DNA from: Methanomassiliicoccus sp. UBA6
GTDB taxonomy: Archaea; Thermoplasmatota; Thermoplasmata; Methanomassiliicoccales; Methanomassiliicoccaceae
Reading direction: 5' to 3'
Assembly: GCA_002508545.1 (NCBI GenBank)
Contig: DAVH01000012.1
Location: 65,927 to 81,297 of the forward strand
Length of the DNA stretch: 15,371 nt
Part shown: positions 13,504-15,371 of the stretch, one piece after another
Layout of the letters: every line of letters starts with the position of its first letter
How positions within the stretch are numbered: the stretch's first letter is position 1
Program-made: the position numbers and the translations under genes
The notes under the pieces: generated by a model
Database searches by the model: none
Told to the model about the DNA's origin: nothing
What the model saw: the letters and a program-made list of their open reading frames with translations, nothing else

Positions 13504-14823
13504 ATGAAGCTACCAGAGAAACCAAAAACCTGGCGCAAGCTGATGGAAGAAAAATCCGATGTGATTTTTCCAGCTTCGACCGATGAGAAGGTCGCTGAGA
13601 TGGTCAAAAGATTCAACGCATCATATCTCCATTGGGATGAACTCAGGTACAAGGATACCGCTGGAGTGGACCCCGAGGTCCTTTGGGCATTAATGAAAAT
13701 GTCAAGGCGCAATTCAGCCAAGAAAATCCGTTTTAAGGATTGGGTTTTTCAATATAATATCACAGACGATGCATTGAGGATCCTCCATATCTTGGATTCG
13801 GGCGCCGGAGGGAGCCTGGAGATTCCTGAACCTGGAGTGAGGGCGGCCAGGAAGATGGACAGATACATTGTGAGCTCCCTGATGGAAGAAGCGATTGCCT
13901 CCAGTCAGATCGAGGGGGCGGTGACCACAACAAAAGTCGCGAAAGAGATGTTAAAGGCCCAAAGAAACCCTCGAAATGTATCAGAACAGATGATCGTCAA
14001 CTCTTATGTTGTAATGAAGAGGCTGAAAGAGAACAAATCCGAAAATTTGAACATTGAATTGATCAGGGACCTTCATGGAAAAATTACTTACAAGACCTTG
14101 AAGTCCCCCGTGTACGAGGGCGCATTCAGAGATGATGACCAGACCGTGGTGGGGGACCCCTTGGAGATCGAGAAGGTCTACCATGTTCCACCAGATCACT
14201 GGAAGATCGAATCGTACCTTCAAGAGCTATGTGATTTCGCCAATAATGAAGATCAGGATTTCATCCACCCCTTGATAAAAGGCATTGCGATCCATTTCTT
14301 GATCGGTTACATCCATCCCTTTGTTGATGGGAACGGAAGGTTGGCACGTGCCTTGTTCTACTGGTATGCCTTGAGAAATGATTATTGGCTGTTCGAATAT
14401 ATGGCGATCTCGAAGATGATCAAGGAATCGAGAGGACGTTACAGCATGGCGTATCTTTTCACCGAATCCGACGATAATGATCTGACATACTTCATGGACT
14501 ACAATCTCAGATGCATGGAAGGCGCCCTGAAGAACGTAAAGGAATACATACAGCGTAAACAACAAGAGCAGAGGGATGCGTTCAAACTTGCTGCCAGTTT
14601 GCCCGATCTCAGCTCTCGCCAGGCTGAGATATTGAAATATATCATAAAGAGCGGAAGGCCGGTGTCAATCAAGGAAATTTCGACGATGTTTGACGTTGTC
14701 TATGAGACGGCTCGAACTGACTTACTGGATCTAGCTGAAAAGGGCCATTTGGATGTCAGTCGTGACAGGAAGAAGATGCTGTTCACTGAGCATTTTGATC
14801 GGAATCGATTGAATCCAGCATAG
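13504..14823 (+). CDS. Fic-domain protein, class II (self-inhibited), with C-terminal winged helix
   Basis: The 439-residue protein carries the complete Fic active site HPFVDGNGRLAR with catalytic H271. These enzymes usually transfer AMP from ATP to Ser/Thr/Tyr of a target protein. The flap region SPVYEGAFRDDD precedes it. An inhibitory motif SSQIEG with E137 fits (S/T)xxxE(G/N) and lies N-terminal to the core in the same chain, as in class II Fic proteins. The C terminus (about 366-430) is helical and winged-helix-like (SSRQAEILKYI, PVSIKEISTMF), a common arrangement in Fic proteins that may bind DNA. No separate antitoxin gene is adjacent, as expected for class II. The gene is visibly A/T-richer than its neighbours and uses A/T-ending codons freely, pointing to horizontal transfer. 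The target and cellular role are unknown. Confidence 0.93.
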   Translation: MKLPEKPKTWRKLMEEKSDVIFPASTDEKVAEMVKRFNASYLHWDELRYKDTAGVDPEVLWALMKMSRRNSAKKIRFKDWVFQYNITDDALRILHILDSGAGGSLEIPEPGVRAARKMDRYIVSSLMEEAIASSQIEGAVTTTKVAKEMLKAQRNPRNVSEQMIVNSYVVMKRLKENKSENLNIELIRDLHGKITYKTLKSPVYEGAFRDDDQTVVGDPLEIEKVYHVPPDHWKIESYLQELCDFANNEDQDFIHPLIKGIAIHFLIGYIHPFVDGNGRLARALFYWYALRNDYWLFEYMAISKMIKESRGRYSMAYLFTESDDNDLTYFMDYNLRCMEGALKNVKEYIQRKQQEQRDAFKLAASLPDLSSRQAEILKYIIKSGRPVSIKEISTMFDVVYETARTDLLDLAEKGHLDVSRDRKKMLFTEHFDRNRLNPA

Positions 14824-14877
14824 AAAGCCATGCTGTCCCACATCTGGGGTTTGAGGCTAAATTCCACCGAGGAGCGA

Positions 14878-14892
14878 CCCCCCAATAGGGGG
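14878..14892. repeat. Short G/C inverted repeat between fic and aIF5B
   Basis: CCCCC, five bases, then GGGGG, in the 120-base gap between the two convergent genes. A further CCCC at 14899-14902 allows alternative pairing. It could slow transcription from either side, but lacks a following T run, so I do not call it a terminator. Confidence 0.35.
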
Positions 14893-14943
14893 CAGTGTCC
14901 CCTTGATTCCCGTTGACTGGCCGTAGATAATAGCTTAGACTTC

Positions 14944-15371
14944 TCACATTCCCCAGAACTTGTCGACCTTGCGCTTGACCTCGAGGGTCTCCTCCAGCGT
15001 CATGCGGTCGTCCGGGTTGAGGTCCATCTTGGCCATCTCCTTGACCACGGTCTCGCGCAGATCGACATACAGGATGTCCTCGACATCGATCTGCCGCCCG
15101 ACGGTCGGTCCCTCGATCGCCACCGCGACCTCCTGGCCCTGGATCGCCTCCTTGACCGCGTCCTCTCCGCTGCGGATCGAGCGGATCTTCCCGATGTCCA
15201 CCCCCTCGGTGTTGAGCAGCGTCTGCCCCGGGCGGATGCGGCCGGCGAGGACGCGGACGCCGACGATGGCCGGCTTCGAGGCGCGGAACACGCAGTTCGG
15301 CAGGATCCTGATCTTCCCGGGGAAGGCGAACTCCGCCCTCTTCTCGGTGTCCAGGCGGCGCTTCTCCTCCT
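14944..15371 (-). CDS. infB: Translation initiation factor aIF5B, C-terminal part (partial, 5' end outside window)
   Basis: About 142 codons of the 3' end are present; the frame is open through the right edge. The visible part corresponds to the final IF-2-like beta-barrel domain. It begins RAEFAFPGKIRILPNCVFR, continues through KPAIVGVRVLAGRIRPGQTL and GKIRSIRSGEDAVKEAIQGQEVAVAI, and ends in a helical tail (EETLEVKRKVDKFWGM). This domain of archaeal/eukaryotic IF5B contacts aIF1A and promotes subunit joining after GTP hydrolysis. The GTPase domain would lie beyond the window. The composition is GC-rich like the left-hand genes, in contrast to the Fic gene next to it. A GTG at 15289-15291 is an internal Val and not a start. 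The gene is the best evidence that the window is archaeal. Confidence 0.93.
   Translation of the reverse strand, partial: EEKRRLDTEKRAEFAFPGKIRILPNCVFRASKPAIVGVRVLAGRIRPGQTLLNTEGVDIGKIRSIRSGEDAVKEAIQGQEVAVAIEGPTVGRQIDVEDILYVDLRETVVKEMAKMDLNPDDRMTLEETLEVKRKVDKFWGM

Noticed and set aside
1..15371. CRISPR array, insertion sequence or prophage
   Set aside because: No regularly spaced repeats of CRISPR size, no transposase or integrase motifs, and no long terminal inverted repeats were seen on either strand.

Overview
The window reads as a GC-rich archaeal chromosome. The strongest marker is the C-terminal part of an archaeal/eukaryotic-type IF5B translation factor at the right edge. Archaeal-style A/T-rich promoter boxes, GGTGA-like ribosome binding sites, an archaeal-type aconitase X large subunit and a DUF169 protein fit the same picture. 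A Thermoplasmata-related euryarchaeon (perhaps Methanomassiliicoccales) is my best guess, but it rests on general resemblance and not on a search. There are 14 convincing genes, no rRNA, no tRNA, no CRISPR array and no transposase.

Layout. 2-3153 (+) is a tight co-directional group: the 3' part of an unrecognised gene, a B12-binding-domain radical SAM enzyme (ATGA overlap), and an AlkZ-like winged-helix protein. Convergent to it on the minus strand is an MntP-type manganese exporter (3150-3710), and upstream of that a secreted, probably glycosylated helical protein with four regularly placed histidines (3814-4509). A gene-poor 0.6 kb follows. A soluble PAS-PAS-PAS-kinase-receiver hybrid histidine kinase (5121-7397, +) comes next.

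7441-11323 is a minus-strand group. In transcription order it encodes a small cysteine-rich protein, a DUF169 protein, a SAM methyltransferase, a divergent aconitase X large subunit (3-nt gap after the methyltransferase) and a TDT/TehA-like transporter. Strong hairpins lie between DUF169 and the methyltransferase and between aconitase X and the transporter, so this is probably two or three transcription units. An epoxide-hydrolase-like alpha/beta hydrolase (11493-12656, +) follows with its own promoter.

12657-14943 looks different. It has about 0.85 kb with no convincing gene, then a class II Fic (AMPylase-type) gene that is clearly more A/T-rich than its surroundings. The Fic promoter carries a 9-bp-arm palindrome laid over three ACTAA repeats spaced exactly 10 bp, directly before the likely TATA box. 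This is the best candidate in the window for an acquired, self-regulated module. The aIF5B gene (minus) closes the window.

I do not see a clear new multi-gene system. The most worthwhile leads are the Fic island and its operator-like element, the DUF169-methyltransferase-aconitase X cluster, and the sequon-rich four-histidine secreted protein.
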